This document shows positions 13,745 through 24,918 of a stretch of 64,000 bases of DNA, in pieces. The notes under the pieces were generated by a model, which ran no database searches, was not told the origin of the DNA, and saw only the letters and a program-made list of their open reading frames with translations. Every line of letters begins with the position of its first letter. Position 1 is the first letter of the stretch. The position numbers were made by a program, and so were the translations under genes. Source of the DNA: Eutypa lata (taxonomy: Eukaryota > Ascomycota > Sordariomycetes > Xylariales > Diatrypaceae); contig JAKULF010000005.1 in NCBI GenBank assembly GCA_022661535.1, positions 1,736,001 through 1,800,000 on the forward strand, read 5' to 3'.

Positions 13745-14166
13745 ATGTATCATAACATATTATCCACCCTCTCCACCGCCCTCGTCTTCGCGGCTGTCCC
13801 CCTAGCCGCCGGTCAAATTATCTGACCATCACCAGCCCCATGGCCAACGATGTCCTCAGTGTCGGGTCCCCGTGGCAAATCGAGTGGGATACCAACATTG
13901 GGGGCCAGGTGCTTGTTTACCTCAATAGTAGAAGCACTAATAGTACCACGCTGCTAGATTGTGGCATGATCGAAGTCCCCATAAACAACATAGGCCATCT
14001 GAGATGGGACGTCGCGGAAAACAGCACCTTCGACGGGGGTATATGGTTGTGCGATAATTGGGGCAGCTCCCCGGACGCTGTCATCTTCCACATTATGATC
14101 CTTTCCCTCGATGATAGGCAGAAGCACTACTCCCCCCCTTTTAAGATCCAGCATCAGGCTGGTTAG
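13745..14166 (+). pseudogene. Kre9/Knh1-domain secreted protein, frameshifted after the signal peptide
   Basis: The ATG at 13745 opens a clean signal peptide (MYHNILSTLSTALVFAAVPL, then AAGQII) that stops at TGA 13823-13825. One frame over, starting immediately at that point, runs LTITSPMANDVLSVGSPWQI and onwards for ~115 residues to a stop at 14166. It ends in YSPPFKI, as in the Kre9/Knh1-type 'Ser-Thr-rich GPI-anchored' domain family. One base missing near 13815-13825 explains the break, and no intron signals lie there. The domain frame has its own ATG at 13840 but would then lack a signal peptide. It could be a recent pseudogene or a sequence error. It lies in tandem with a related gene at 14762. 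Family members are secreted or cell-wall proteins of mostly unknown role. Confidence 0.6.
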
Positions 14167-14761
14167 GCTGGCTGCGCGGAGGAGAGAAAAGAGGGCGCGT
14201 GGATGGCTAGAGAACGAGCGATCGTGGGAGCATGTGGAAGCGTGGCGTGGGTGGGTTTCTTTTTGGAGTTTGGTATTTGGCTATGGTAGGTACTTTCTCT
14301 ACGTACCCATGTATTCGTATTGTTATAATGTTTTCGGGATAAAAAAGGGGGATATAATGGCTCTAGTTTAGAATCAACGGGCATGGGTGACCAACTTTTG
14401 AAAGTAGATAGATAGGTAGCTAGGTCTCCATTCTGGGACTCCATATGGACGTTCGTCTGATCTCCTTTTTCGAACCATTGATATTGAATGAGCTCCGTGA
14501 CGTAGTTTTTGATCAGAGTGAATAGACAACGCGTCATGTTTGCTAAATGAATGTGCCACATTGTCCTTAACACGAGCCGCAAACTAAATTGGAGTATTTA
14601 ACACACTACGAGGGCAAACACTTTTCTCGGGGAAACCAAACCCTCCATCCATCATTTATCGACTTCCCTACCACAATCCACTGGTCCAGAATCATACTTA
14701 CCATATCAAGACTTCCTTCCTACTAGCCACACAGACCTCCCTATCAATACATCTACACATC
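14167..14761. other. Intergenic region between the two Kre9-like genes
   Basis: About 600 bp with no supported coding sequence. The part just before 14762 is AC/CT-rich, as in fungal 5' leaders. Confidence 0.45.
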
Positions 14762-15555
14762 ATGCGAGTCTCATTCCTTACCAATACCCTAGCCCTCGCG
14801 GCCTCCTCCCTGCTGCAAGGTGTCAGCGCCGTCGCGCATGGTACGATAGACACGGCCCCCGGCGCGAACTTGACCGCGATAGCGCTCACTCACGCCCTAG
14901 CGATCACCCACCCGACGAATATCACGGCGGCTACGCTCGGGTCGCCCCTGAACATCACGTGGAAGACCAGCGGCGAGGAGGGCACTCCCGAGACCGTGAA
15001 TCTCGTTCTGCTGGGCGCCTATAAAGGTGGTGATTTCCACCACTGTGGTGTCATTGGAGGTATGTGATGTGACTTCCCTGAATGCGTACGTGTCTGCGTA
15101 TATCTCCACCCTTACTACGCGGGGGGGAGAAAGAAATGGAGAAAGAAAAGGAGGACCGGGGGGGGGGGATAAAAGAAGGCGTACCTCCTATATGTTAAGT
15201 TTATAGATTGTTGGACCTCAATGCTAACAATATTTCGTACATCAATTTAGAGAATATCACGAACACCGGCTGGCTCCAATGGGACATCGAGCATGTCACC
15301 GTGCCCTCCAACAGCAGCAGCAGCAGCAGCAGTAGCAACACCTCCTCCGCTTTCGAGTGCCCCGCCTGGGCGCACATCATCGACGAGCCCGAGAACACCG
15401 CGTTCGTCATCAACATCGGGGACGCCCAGCAGCCTAAGTACGGGATGTATTCCCGGACTTTCTGTATCCTGCCGCCACCGCCGGGTAGCAGTAATGCAAC
15501 CAGTACCGCCTCCGCTACCGCCGCCGCCGGCATCCCAACGCCACCACCGGTGTGA
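14762..15555 (+). CDS. Small secreted Kre9/Knh1-domain protein
   Basis: Starts at 14762 with a signal peptide (MRVSFLTNTLALAASSLLQG, then VSAVA). It then shows a Kre9/Knh1-like beta-sandwich: ITHPTNITAATLGSPLNITW, LVLLGAYKG, later ITNTGWLQWDIEHV, AFVINIG and YSRTFCI, then a short Ser/Thr/Ala/Pro tail. The end has no hydrophobic GPI-attachment segment, so it is probably soluble and secreted. One intron separates the halves. Its borders are uncertain: donor GTATGT at 15060 with acceptor at 15199, or donor GTGATG near 15064 with acceptor at 15206, both keep frame. A six-codon serine run is coded near 15311-15335. It is a tandem, much diverged paralogue of the broken gene at 13745. Role unknown. 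Confidence 0.72.
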
Positions 15556-16236
15556 CTGACTAGTTGATTGATTATGGGTGGGCCGGAGTGCAGTTGCTGC
15601 GGATGGTAATTTGGGCCTGGCGGACGTAATTCCTGGACAGAGATTGATGTTAGTTGCCCGGGGCGTTCATACACTTTGCGTGCTTAAACTAGGGCTTTCT
15701 GCCATGAGATTATTTCGTGGACCACTTCCTCCCCGAGTTAATATATCTATCCATTCACCTTGTCGTGAAGATTCATCAAGTGTGCCACTCTCCTGACGGT
15801 GCTATCATATTATATTAACTTGACCTCTCAATGGTTTCGTATGTAAGTACCAGCGCAACAACGTTTCGACCTCGAAACTATGCATCTACTATCTAAGAGC
15901 ACTTCTGCTTTCCTAGCACTCTTTCTCTGCTATCGTAGTAGCTCATCTGTCGGATAAGATCACGACTATCTGCTACATGCGAAATCAGTATTCTCGGAGG
16001 TCCATCTACTCGCTCACTCACTTGCTTGCCTCCTTGCTTGCTCTTGTATTTGTGCCATTCATATTTCCCCTTCCTACTATGACCTATATACATACAGTAC
16101 ACCTAAAACTCAACGCTGTAATGGCTGATAAGTGGTGATTTACACCATAAACTCTTCTCTTCTCTATTTTCTCATCAGACTTCCAGAAATTTTCACAGTT
16201 ACATTCAGTAGAGCTTGAGCCCCTTCCCTCCTACCC
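15556..16236. other. Intergenic region between convergent genes
   Basis: It holds the 3' ends of the Kre9-like gene and of HIS6. No coding sequence was recognised. Confidence 0.5.
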
Positions 16237-17593
16237 CTATCCCTGCTGTCGTCGATTCCACTCCACACAATCGTCGAACTTCACCCCATTCCCACCGAAG
16301 CAGTCCAGCGCGCTGCCGATCGTCAGATCGATGCGCCCCCCGCTCAGCCGCGCCACGAGGTCTAGGTCGGCGAGGCTCCGGCCCCCGCCCGCGTACGTCA
16401 CGGGGATGGAGCACCACTGGGCCAGGCGCTCGACCAGGCGCTCGTCGATCCCGCTCTGCAGGCCTTCGTTGTCGGCGGCGTGGATTAGGAACTCCGAGCA
16501 ATACGGTTCCAGGAGGTGTATTGTTTCTGTTTTATTATTATTAATATGAGTGTAAGTAAGAAATATATGTGTAGGAGCTAATGAGGTGTGGTGGGGGGGA
16601 GGGGGGGTTCCCTGTGTTCTTGTCTACATGTCTTATTCAAACTTCCCTATGTTTCATATACTATTTGTGTGTGCGTATACACGTAGGTTTTGTCCATGAT
16701 CCGTATTGGGGTATATATAGATACATAAGGAAAAGGGGGGTTGGAGAGGAAAGACAATACAATACAAGCAAGCATGTGACGATCGAACGGACTTACCTTG
16801 GTTCACTTCCATATCTGTGATAGTCTGCCACTTGTTCATAGCAACGAACCACTTATCATCGCCTCGCCGCCGGCAGCTCAGGTCGATGACCAAGCGCTCC
16901 TTGTCGCCGCCGAGAGCGGCCAGCACGGCGTCCAGGCGCTCTTGGCTGAACTTCCCATCTGGGAATAGGAAGGATGTGATGATGACCTACTGGGGAGCAA
17001 GTGCTCTGTTAGCGATTCTGTTATCCTCGTTTGTACATATAGTATAACCAAATACGCTTGTCCGATTCTACCCCTATCTCGGGGACTTTCATACGAGCAA
17101 ACTCGCCAGAGCCAATCAACTCCTATACGCCAATCACCCAATTGCAGTCTCAAAACAACCATATGGAATCCAAGAAACCATGCTTCCTATCCGCGAAATA
17201 AAGACGAGGACTAAAGGAAAAGCAAGTACAACAATGGATGACCTATTCCACACCACCTCCCTGACGTCATCTACTCACTCGCTCACTCACCTTCGAAGCA
17301 CCTCTCCCCACCCACTCCGCCGCATTCCTATCATTAATGCCACCGCCAACCTGTAAGTGGTCCGGCCAGGCAGCCAAGGCCTCGATGGCAGCCTCCTCGT
17401 TCCCCGGGCCCAGCATGATGACGTGGGCGCCCTTGAGCTCCCGCTCGCGGTACAGCTTGGCATAGTGAGCGGAGGGGAGGAGCGAGACGTAGTTTGTTCT
17501 TAACGTCTCGCTGTTGGCGGCATCGAGGGTGCCGCCTACGATCTGCTTCACTTGCCCGGCGTGCAGGTCGATGCAGGGGCGGAAGATGGTCAT
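16237..17593 (-). CDS. HIS6: Histidine biosynthesis ProFAR isomerase
   Basis: Three exons on the minus strand: 17593-17291, 16986-16797 and 16526-16237, giving 260 residues, close to the yeast length of 261. The enzyme converts ProFAR to PRFAR, the fourth step of histidine synthesis, on a TIM barrel. Visible marks are [18 protein letters not shown] with the N-terminal catalytic Asp (D9), [33 protein letters not shown] (first phosphate-binding half) and [16 protein letters not shown] with [13 protein letters not shown] (second half). Phase 0 and phase 1 splice junctions join these without loss. The C-terminal exon is GC-rich and throws long shadow frames on both strands. The gene diverges from the FAF1-like gene. 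Confidence 0.95.
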
Positions 17594-18113
17594 TTTTCGT
17601 CAGGGTTCTTTTCTTTTTCTCCTTTCCTCGTCCCTGCTCCTTTTATCTTTTTTTTTTAATTGAAAAAGGGTGTATATCTTTCCTACGATACCCTACGATA
17701 CAATCTTTAAGAGTACAGGAGATTTGAAGAGTATAGGGTAAATAATGATGAGAATATAAATTTATGACGGTTCTATGTGCAGTATCTGCATAGAGGATAG
17801 TCAAGTCATGGTGGGGTTGTACAGACAATTCAGGAACAGCGGCGAGGCTATCGCGGACAGGCGGGGTGCTGGTTCCACTTGAAATTGAATTGTCGGCTTT
17901 TATTGGCCCAAGTCAGCTGCGAGGCTGATTTTACGATAATCTTGATACTCTAATCTTTTATTTTATTTTTACTTGATCGACACGGATGAACGAAGCTTAT
18001 CAACCAACCAGCGATCTTCAACCGAATCTTTCCACATAATAATATTTTACCGCCAACCTTTAGCAACGTAACGACATTCCATACGGAGACGAATATAAGC
18101 ATTAGAAGCAACA
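17594..18113. other. Divergent promoter, HIS6 and FAF1-like
   Basis: A 520-bp shared upstream region. It contains AT-rich runs (17650-17665, 17950-17970). I looked for a TGACTCA-type Gcn4/CPC1 site, expected of amino-acid genes. The closest match is TGAGTGA within the first HIS6 intron, which is not convincing. No coding sequence. Confidence 0.5.
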
Positions 18114-19235
18114 ATGCCAGCAACGGAAACAACAACGACAACAAAAACCGTCCTCGGCAAGCGCAAAATGCGCACGAAGGCGAGCAAGTCAGAAAAAGAA
18201 GAAGAAGAGCCGGCGATATCAGCAGAGGAAGCCCAAGCCATACTCAGAAGACACTTCGAGGCGAAATTCAAGCCGCTATCGCCATCACACGCTCCGACAA
18301 AACCAGATGCTTCGACGGTGGAAGACTTGCGCTCCGACAGCGACGACGATGACGATGATGCATCCGAGGCATCCTGGTCGGGCGTCTCGGGCGCAGAAGA
18401 TCCGGAAGCAGGCATGGATTCAGATTCAGATTCGGAAGAAGAGGAGATAGAAGTCGTCTCGTACACGAACAACACCACTACGACGAGCAACCTCAATGGC
18501 CTCTCCAAGCGAGAAGCCAAAGCGTACCTCTCGTCGCGCGTGCCCAGCGCCCTCATATCCTCCTCCTCTACTGCCACCACCACCACGACACAAAACCAAA
18601 AGCACAAGTCCTCCTCCACAGAGAACGGCGGTGCCGACGAAGATGACGCGCCCACGCTACTGAAAAACGACCTCGCGCTGCAGCGGCTACTCACAGAATC
18701 GCACCTCTTCTCGAACTCCAAGTCCAACTCCGATTCCAACAACAATAACAACAACAACAACAACAACAACACCACGACAACAACGACAACAGAACACGCA
18801 GGCCGCAACCGCCACCTAGCGACAGACCTCCGGCTGGGCGCGCTCGGCTCGAAGCGCAGCATCTACGCGCAGCAGAAGATGCCGATGTCGGTCCGGAAGG
18901 GGATCGCGGGGGCGGCGACGGACCGGGAGACGAGGCGGCGGAGGGAGGCGAGGGAGAGCGGGGTCGTGCTTGAGCGGAAGTCGGGAACCGGGGCTACGGC
19001 TGCTTGGCTGAGGGGGTTCGGTGGTGGTGCTGGTGGGAAAGATAGGAGGAGAAGTGGGGGAGGGGGAGGGGGAGGGGGTCAGAAGGGTGCGGTTGATGCG
19101 CCTGCTGTGGGGAAATTGAGGAATGGGATGTTGACGTTGAGTAAGAGGGATGTTAGCGAGATACAAGGGGGTGGTGGCGGCAGTGGTAGTGGTGGTGGGA
19201 GGGGTGGGAAGGGGGGTAAGAGGCGGCGGAGATGA
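18114..19235 (+). CDS. FAF1: Faf1-like 40S ribosome assembly factor
   Basis: A single exon of 373 residues. The conserved core is LLKNDLALQRLLTESHLF, then DLRLGALGSKRSIYAQQKMP and MSVRKGIAGAA, followed by a basic ETRRRREARESGVVLERK helix. This order matches the Faf1/FSAF1 family (yeast Faf1, human C1orf131), which acts in early 18S rRNA processing in the nucleolus. The rest is low-complexity: acidic Ser/Asp runs near residues 75-120, a poly-Asn/Thr run (18738-18790) and Gly-rich stretches before a basic RRRR C-terminus. The family call rests on these motifs from memory and is fairly good. Antisense frames through the repeats are shadows. Confidence 0.75.
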   Translation: MPATETTTTTKTVLGKRKMRTKASKSEKEEEEPAISAEEAQAILRRHFEAKFKPLSPSHAPTKPDASTVEDLRSDSDDDDDDASEASWSGVSGAEDPEAGMDSDSDSEEEEIEVVSYTNNTTTTSNLNGLSKREAKAYLSSRVPSALISSSSTATTTTTQNQKHKSSSTENGGADEDDAPTLLKNDLALQRLLTESHLFSNSKSNSDSNNNNNNNNNNNTTTTTTTEHAGRNRHLATDLRLGALGSKRSIYAQQKMPMSVRKGIAGAATDRETRRRREARESGVVLERKSGTGATAAWLRGFGGGAGGKDRRRSGGGGGGGGQKGAVDAPAVGKLRNGMLTLSKRDVSEIQGGGGGSGSGGGRGGKGGKRRRR

Positions 19236-20869
19236 TGAGGTGTGTGAGGTCGTGGTGTTGCTACGTACATATTTAGGTATTGTGAAGTACATGCGTACCC
19301 CACGTTACTGTCTCAGCTATCTATCTATTCATGTGCTTTAACTCATTTATAAGCCCTCGTCGATTTATATTACCTCAAAAGTTCTTTGGGCACAATGGCA
19401 AGATACCCCCCGACTAGATCGATCATAGCGTTGATCTAACTAGGAGCCATGCTGCCCAAGATGAATCGAGAGGATACCGCAGCAAGTAAGCGCAGCAATG
19501 TAAAACAGGGAGACCAGTCCTAGGCTGGTAATTAACCACCAACCACCATTGATTGTTATCTTATTATTATTGCAAGCTTCTTTCTATAGAGGAGTAAGGA
19601 GGGTTGGTCACGCTCTACTGCTAACTAACTATGGAGTACTAGAATAGGGCGTGGTTCCGTGGCAAGAAAATTAACGCAGAATAAGCGTGTGTATTTCCAG
19701 CAGTTATGTCAACAACCTACATGTCCATCTATGTATGTATCCCCTATGAAATTGTACCTAGTATATCATATTAGGACCATCCTATCATGCCCTTGTAAAG
19801 TAATGCCCATCATCGTATGTAATTTAGCTCAGCTATGTATGTACTTGCGTGTGTACACGTTTGTCGATATCTAATCTAACGACACCCTGGTCGTCAAATC
19901 TGCCGATTTTTCATGCGATGATGATTAAACCCAGAGGGTCATCATCGATCGTAATAGGTGATAATAGTTATGTGTACGTACCACTTTTTAAGGGCTAGGT
20001 ATGTAGAGAGAGGTGTTGTGCCGATGGAGAAAGTAGCGAGTCGATCCACCAACTGGAGTAGAGGATTGCTACTCATGGCTTACAACCAAGTCCGTAGTGG
20101 CAAGCCATACCACCTACTACGGATATCCTCACTCAGACACACCAGGCAGAATAAGGACGACACCAATAGCATGATTTGTTTTGCGTTCATTTGCTTCTAA
20201 CTAGCTCTCACCGCTCTGTAGTATTCTCTCTCTCTTTCTCCCTCGTTGTCTCCCCTGTCTCTTCAACTCCAATTCTTGTGTGCAAGGGAAGAAAAAACGG
20301 CAAATGCCTAAATAAAAAAGAAGAAAAGGAAAGGAAGGCTGGTATCATCTTTACCCCTTCTACTTCCACCCACTTGCTATAAAAAGAAAATAAAAAAGCA
20401 ATGGGGGAAGCAGAGGGGCAAAAGAAAAAAAGATGTTAAAAAAAAAAAACGTAAAAAAAGAAGCAGGGAAGGAAAAATTTATGTACAATATGCACGAGTT
20501 CCACCTCTCCTGTATCTGCGCCTTTCGCATCCCTAGGTAACCGTTAACCTGCGGCCGACATCCAGACCTGTAACCGCCCTCTATCAAATCAACGAATTTT
20601 TGGTATCCTCGTGTAAAAAAGAAATAATGCCGTAGCGCTGCCTCGAAAGTTTTGAGCACCGCTCTCCCTCGCCTTTCCTGAGCCGAATTCCGTGGCTGCC
20701 CTACCCCTAAGCCCCGACATGAATGCCCTGTATAAACACATGAACCCGCTAAAACCCCCTAAAGCCGACCCGAAAAGGGAAGCGGCCGATATAGAACTGA
20801 CCACAAAAGTCTAATGGTATGTCCCGCCGTGAAGAAACCCGCCGAGAAAAAAAAATCACATAAGCAAAT
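19236..20869. other. Intergenic region between convergent FAF1-like and STE12 genes
   Basis: About 1.6 kb of 3' flanking DNA with no supported coding sequence. A-rich runs lie at 20330-20470, just downstream of the STE12 stop on the minus strand. Confidence 0.5.
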
Positions 20870-23326
20870 TTACATCATTGCACCTGTCGGTGTGCTCATA
20901 GTCATGGGCATGCTTAGTGTATGAAGGGGGTTGTAGGACGCATGCGTCATGCCACCTGTAGCAAGGTTGTTAGGCTGTCCTGAGTTGGCGACCGAGTTGA
21001 GAGATGCTGAAACATATCCTCCTTCCGATGTAGGCGACGCTTCCCCGATAGAGCCCAGCTGATCCTCGCCAGAATACTCTTCCTCTTCTTCTCCTGACAG
21101 AGGTAGGCCACCATCGGCAACATCACCACGCTCGTGCGTCCTTTTATGCCTATAAACAATCGTTAGTTGAAATGCACTCTAAAATATACACTCGTCGCTC
21201 CTGGTGATGAGTTCAAACTGATGCAATGCTAGTGTTGTGACGCGAATTGACTAGATCTTGGTTTGGTCGCTCTGTGCACGTGGCACTTGACATCATTTCT
21301 CATCACAGGATCTCAGAGTCGACAAAAACACAAAGAAGATACTTGGGGGGCATACTGTGCTAGGTTGTCGGATCTGGAGAATGCCTTGCTACATTGAGGG
21401 CAGATGTAAGGTCTTTCCTGGGTGTGTGTTCTCACGTGTCTAATTGACAGGTTAGATTTGCTTCGGCGCATCACCAAAAACTTCAAATGAAATAAGACTC
21501 GTCTTACCGCTTCAAGTGCTCTAAACGCTTGAACAGGCGACCACACGTAGGAATCGGGCACGAGTGTGACTTCTGGGGATAAGGGCCAAGCTCCATAACG
21601 GTGGCGGAGCGAGCGCGACGGAGCACATTAGGTCCCGCCTGCGGTGCCCGCTGCTCATTCAGACCTCTCTCGCTGTGCATATCATCGTTACCCATGTGGA
21701 CAAATTCCTGCTGGAGAGACATATGGTTCATAGCTGGGCTGCCCTCAACCGTCGACAATGGGGTTCCGTGCCTCGACATTTCGAGCAATTCCTTATGCTG
21801 CTGGCTGTTCATCGAGATACCGGAGTGGCTGTAAGACAGCCCAGGTGGAGAGTTATCCTGAGACTCGTCGCCTTCAGCAACAGGTCCAACCGACAAAGAC
21901 ACAGATCTTCTGAGGTCTGATGGCCGGTGGGCAACGGCTTGGACCTGGGCTGACGCAGCTGCGATAGCAGACATGGAAGGGGGGATGGACGAGCGCCGCC
22001 TGCGCTGCTTGTATGTCGGCGAACCTTCGATGACAGAATAGACGCTGTTACCACCGTAGCCTCGCGAAAACTGAGGGCCGGCGAGGTTGGATGGGGGTAG
22101 CTGGATCATTCCATTCAAGCCATGAACACCCCCAAGGTGATCGGGGATGGCCGTGTACAGTCCAGTCTCTTCGTTGGCAATGTACGCAGGTTCAGCACCC
22201 ATTCCCAGGGCTTGTTGAGGGGGCGTAATCGGCTCAAATGAGATGCCTCGATTGCTGTAATCTTCGTACTGTGAGGAAACGAACGAAGGTGCAGGCGAAT
22301 ACTCCAGACCGAATGCAGGCATAGACGCATGTCGCTGGTGACTCTGAGCGATTGGGACACCGTTCTGGTTGTACTGGATACGGCTGAAGTCAGGCTCCCT
22401 CTTAACCACCTGCTGCTGGACCTGTTGGACCTGCTGGACCTGCTGCGGCATCGCTGGGGCCATGGCCGCCATGCTGCCGTACGGAGCCATGGCGTCCATC
22501 CCATCCGCTAAAGGGGCCATCGTCTGGGGAATCATTTGAGGTGGGGGCATCGAGTCCATCGCCCGCAGGACGGGAGACGGAGCTTGCGACTGAGAAAAAG
22601 AGATCGATTGGGCGTTGAAGGAAGAAGAATTAGCTTGTTGAGCCTTGGTCAGCTGCTCATAGAGCGACTGGGAAGAATCGTATTGGAACGAAAGGGCGGG
22701 TTCGCTGACGGCCATAGTGGTAGCCTCCTGACCCATCTTCTCCCTCTTGAGATCTCGTTCCAGAGCATCGAGGAAAAGCCGATCGTGAGGTACGCTGTAC
22801 CAGTAGAACACCTTCTGCTTCTTCTGGGTTCGGATACAGTTGTTCTTATATAAGAAGTCCAGGAACGGGCTTTTCGGCTCTTCCAGAGAAGCATCTGTTC
22901 CCGACTTGAGGTTTCTCAGGTCAGAGAAGATGCCCTCTTCGAACTTCTTCGAATTCTTAACTGGACGCCCGAAAGCCTGGAACCGGAAAGACAAGCATCG
23001 CACGATGTCAGTGCCAGATATATGGAAAAGGTTGTTCCAGAGTATGCACGAGACATATTCCCCAGTGGGCAACAAAAACCTCCGAATATACTGGTCGGGT
23101 TGCCAATCCACGGGGGCCGAGATGAGGAAATATTTAACTGTAGGCCTAGGAGTCAGTCACGGAACAGAGCAACGTTCCTTATTCAGGATAGTCACTCACG
23201 ATTATCAACTTGTTGTAAGGCTACTTGCGCATCATGTGGTAATGCTTGCTGTGCTTCTGTGCTCAGCATAAATGTTTCTGGTTTCTGGGGTGCAGCTGAC
23301 GCCATTGCTGCTTGATGCGAGTACAT
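20870..23326 (-). CDS. STE12: Transcription factor Ste12 with STE domain and C2H2 fingers
   Basis: Four exons on the minus strand: 23326-23200, 23137-21508, 21439-21356 and 21149-20870, giving 706 residues. The N-terminus ([20 protein letters not shown]) leads into the STE homeodomain-like region ([20 protein letters not shown] ... [20 protein letters not shown]), about residues 43-160. A long Gln/Pro/Ser-rich middle follows. Two C2H2 fingers lie at about 569-619, [19 protein letters not shown] and [10 protein letters not shown], with the second His pair in the last exon. The fingers are the feature of filamentous-fungal Ste12 absent from budding yeast Ste12. The factor acts below the Fus3/Kss1-type MAP kinase in mating, hyphal fusion and, in pathogens, host penetration (family knowledge). 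The introns cut both fingers, and exon 3 is 84 nt, a multiple of three. Confidence 0.96.
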
Positions 23327-24727
23327 AATGTACTACGCAATTACACTGAGGAATGGTTCTAAAGTGTTTATAACCCACACTTCTGGATCACTGGTGGAAT
23401 CTTAATTTTCTAACCGAAGGGGAAGAAATCCGTTGTCCCAGCTAGTGATGACTAACGCTCATTAGCGGAAGGCTGTGAGCTCCTCTTATCTTGGTTTCGT
23501 TTCCGTGATGATAGGCAACTGAAGCACAGAAAAAGGAGTCTCCAAGGCGCTGCCTTACGAGGCGGAATAGTCGTTATATTTATAATTGGATCGTCAGCGT
23601 CCCTTCGTTTTAATGCGTTTCTGTGATGTTTATTTCGAGTCCAGCCCGTAGGTAGTAGTATAGTTTAGTAGATAGTAAAATCCCGATTTACTTTTTTTTG
23701 AGCGAATGGTTAGGCGATATTTGAACCTTCAAGGTGGAGTTGCCTAATAAGAGGGGGAAATTCGATGCGATCCAGCAGTTCGGAGGGGTGAATGAACTGT
23801 GCGTCGAAGCGGTAACGGTAGAGGATATGATTGCTATGCGATACCCGTCGTCAAAAATAGAGAAAAACTCGCCAATAGAAGTGTTCCCGGTCTTGTTTTT
23901 CGGTTTGTGCTTCGTCCAGATACACAAGCGCGTTCAAGTTCGCATTAAACCAGTTGTTTTGCTTGCAACAACCTCAGGAATAAAAAGAAATATAAAAAGT
24001 AAATAACAGAAACCCCCGTTTGATCAGATAGAATGGGTATAAGAGAGTAAAGAGTAAGAGTTAATGGGGTGTAAGAATCTATCTGACAGGCCAGTTGCGG
24101 CAGTTTGGAGGGGGGGTTGGGTGGTTTTCGTGTTATTATTATCTGAGAAGAGAAACGTCTTGCGCGGTATGGCGGACTGAATTGAGTTTCTGTGCGCGGA
24201 CTCCTCCTGTATTAATTGGATGGAGGATTAAGTTATGGATTTCCAGCCACACCAGCGGGACGACGGGAGAGAGATGAGGAATTTGGGAAGTGAAAAAAAG
24301 AGAGGAATATTCTGAATAGAATCGATCTTGCGAAGAAGAGTCGAAATATGACTTTAGTAAAGGGGGGGAAGAGCTGGAAGAAGAGGAGCGTAAGACTGAA
24401 GTGGAGGAGGCGGACCATGGGGGGGGTTTAATGAATTCTTTGCTCTTTTCGCTTCCTCTCCCGCTATTAAACTACCCGATAATAGAGACCGGGTCTAGTT
24501 GATGGTACTCCGATTTTGGTTGGTCCAGTCTAGCCCCAAGTAAGGTACGGGTATAGGTACAATTTCTTCCAGTCATAGACCCAGTTCCCACTAGGCGCGG
24601 CTTTTAGTTAGAAAGCAAGCTGTATGTAGTACTAAATGTAGTATGTAGGTAGACAACGGACAACGGACCTAGACAGACACCGCACCACCACCCCAACCAG
24701 CCAGTAGCGATATTTACAGTTTTAGGT
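23327..24727. other. STE12 upstream region
   Basis: About 1.4 kb of likely promoter and 5' leader for the minus-strand STE12. Frames are short and unrelated to known proteins. A CTC/GAG-rich block lies at 24270-24430. I saw no clear TGAAACA pheromone-response elements. Confidence 0.45.
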
Positions 24728-24918
24728 ACATATATACATACATGCATACATACATACATACATACATGCATACATATATACATACATACATACATACATA
24801 CATACATACATACATACATACATACATACATACATACATACATACATACATACATACATACATACATACATACATACATACATACATACATACATACATA
24901 CATACATACATACATACA
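24728..24918. repeat. TACA tetranucleotide microsatellite, about 45 units
   Basis: A nearly perfect TACA/CATA run from 24781 to 24916, with an interrupted lead-in from 24728 containing TGCA and TATA variants. Tetranucleotide repeats read as open frames in every phase (MYVC, HTYI), so frames across it are meaningless. It is the longest simple repeat in the window. Confidence 0.97.

Noticed and set aside
16205..16544. GC-rich frames on both strands near the HIS6 3' end
   Set aside because: They are shadows of the third HIS6 exon, which is read in a different frame with conserved motifs.
18047..18862. 271-codon antisense frame over the FAF1-like gene
   Set aside because: Its Ser/Val/Leu runs are the reverse of acidic and poly-Asn codons of the real gene.
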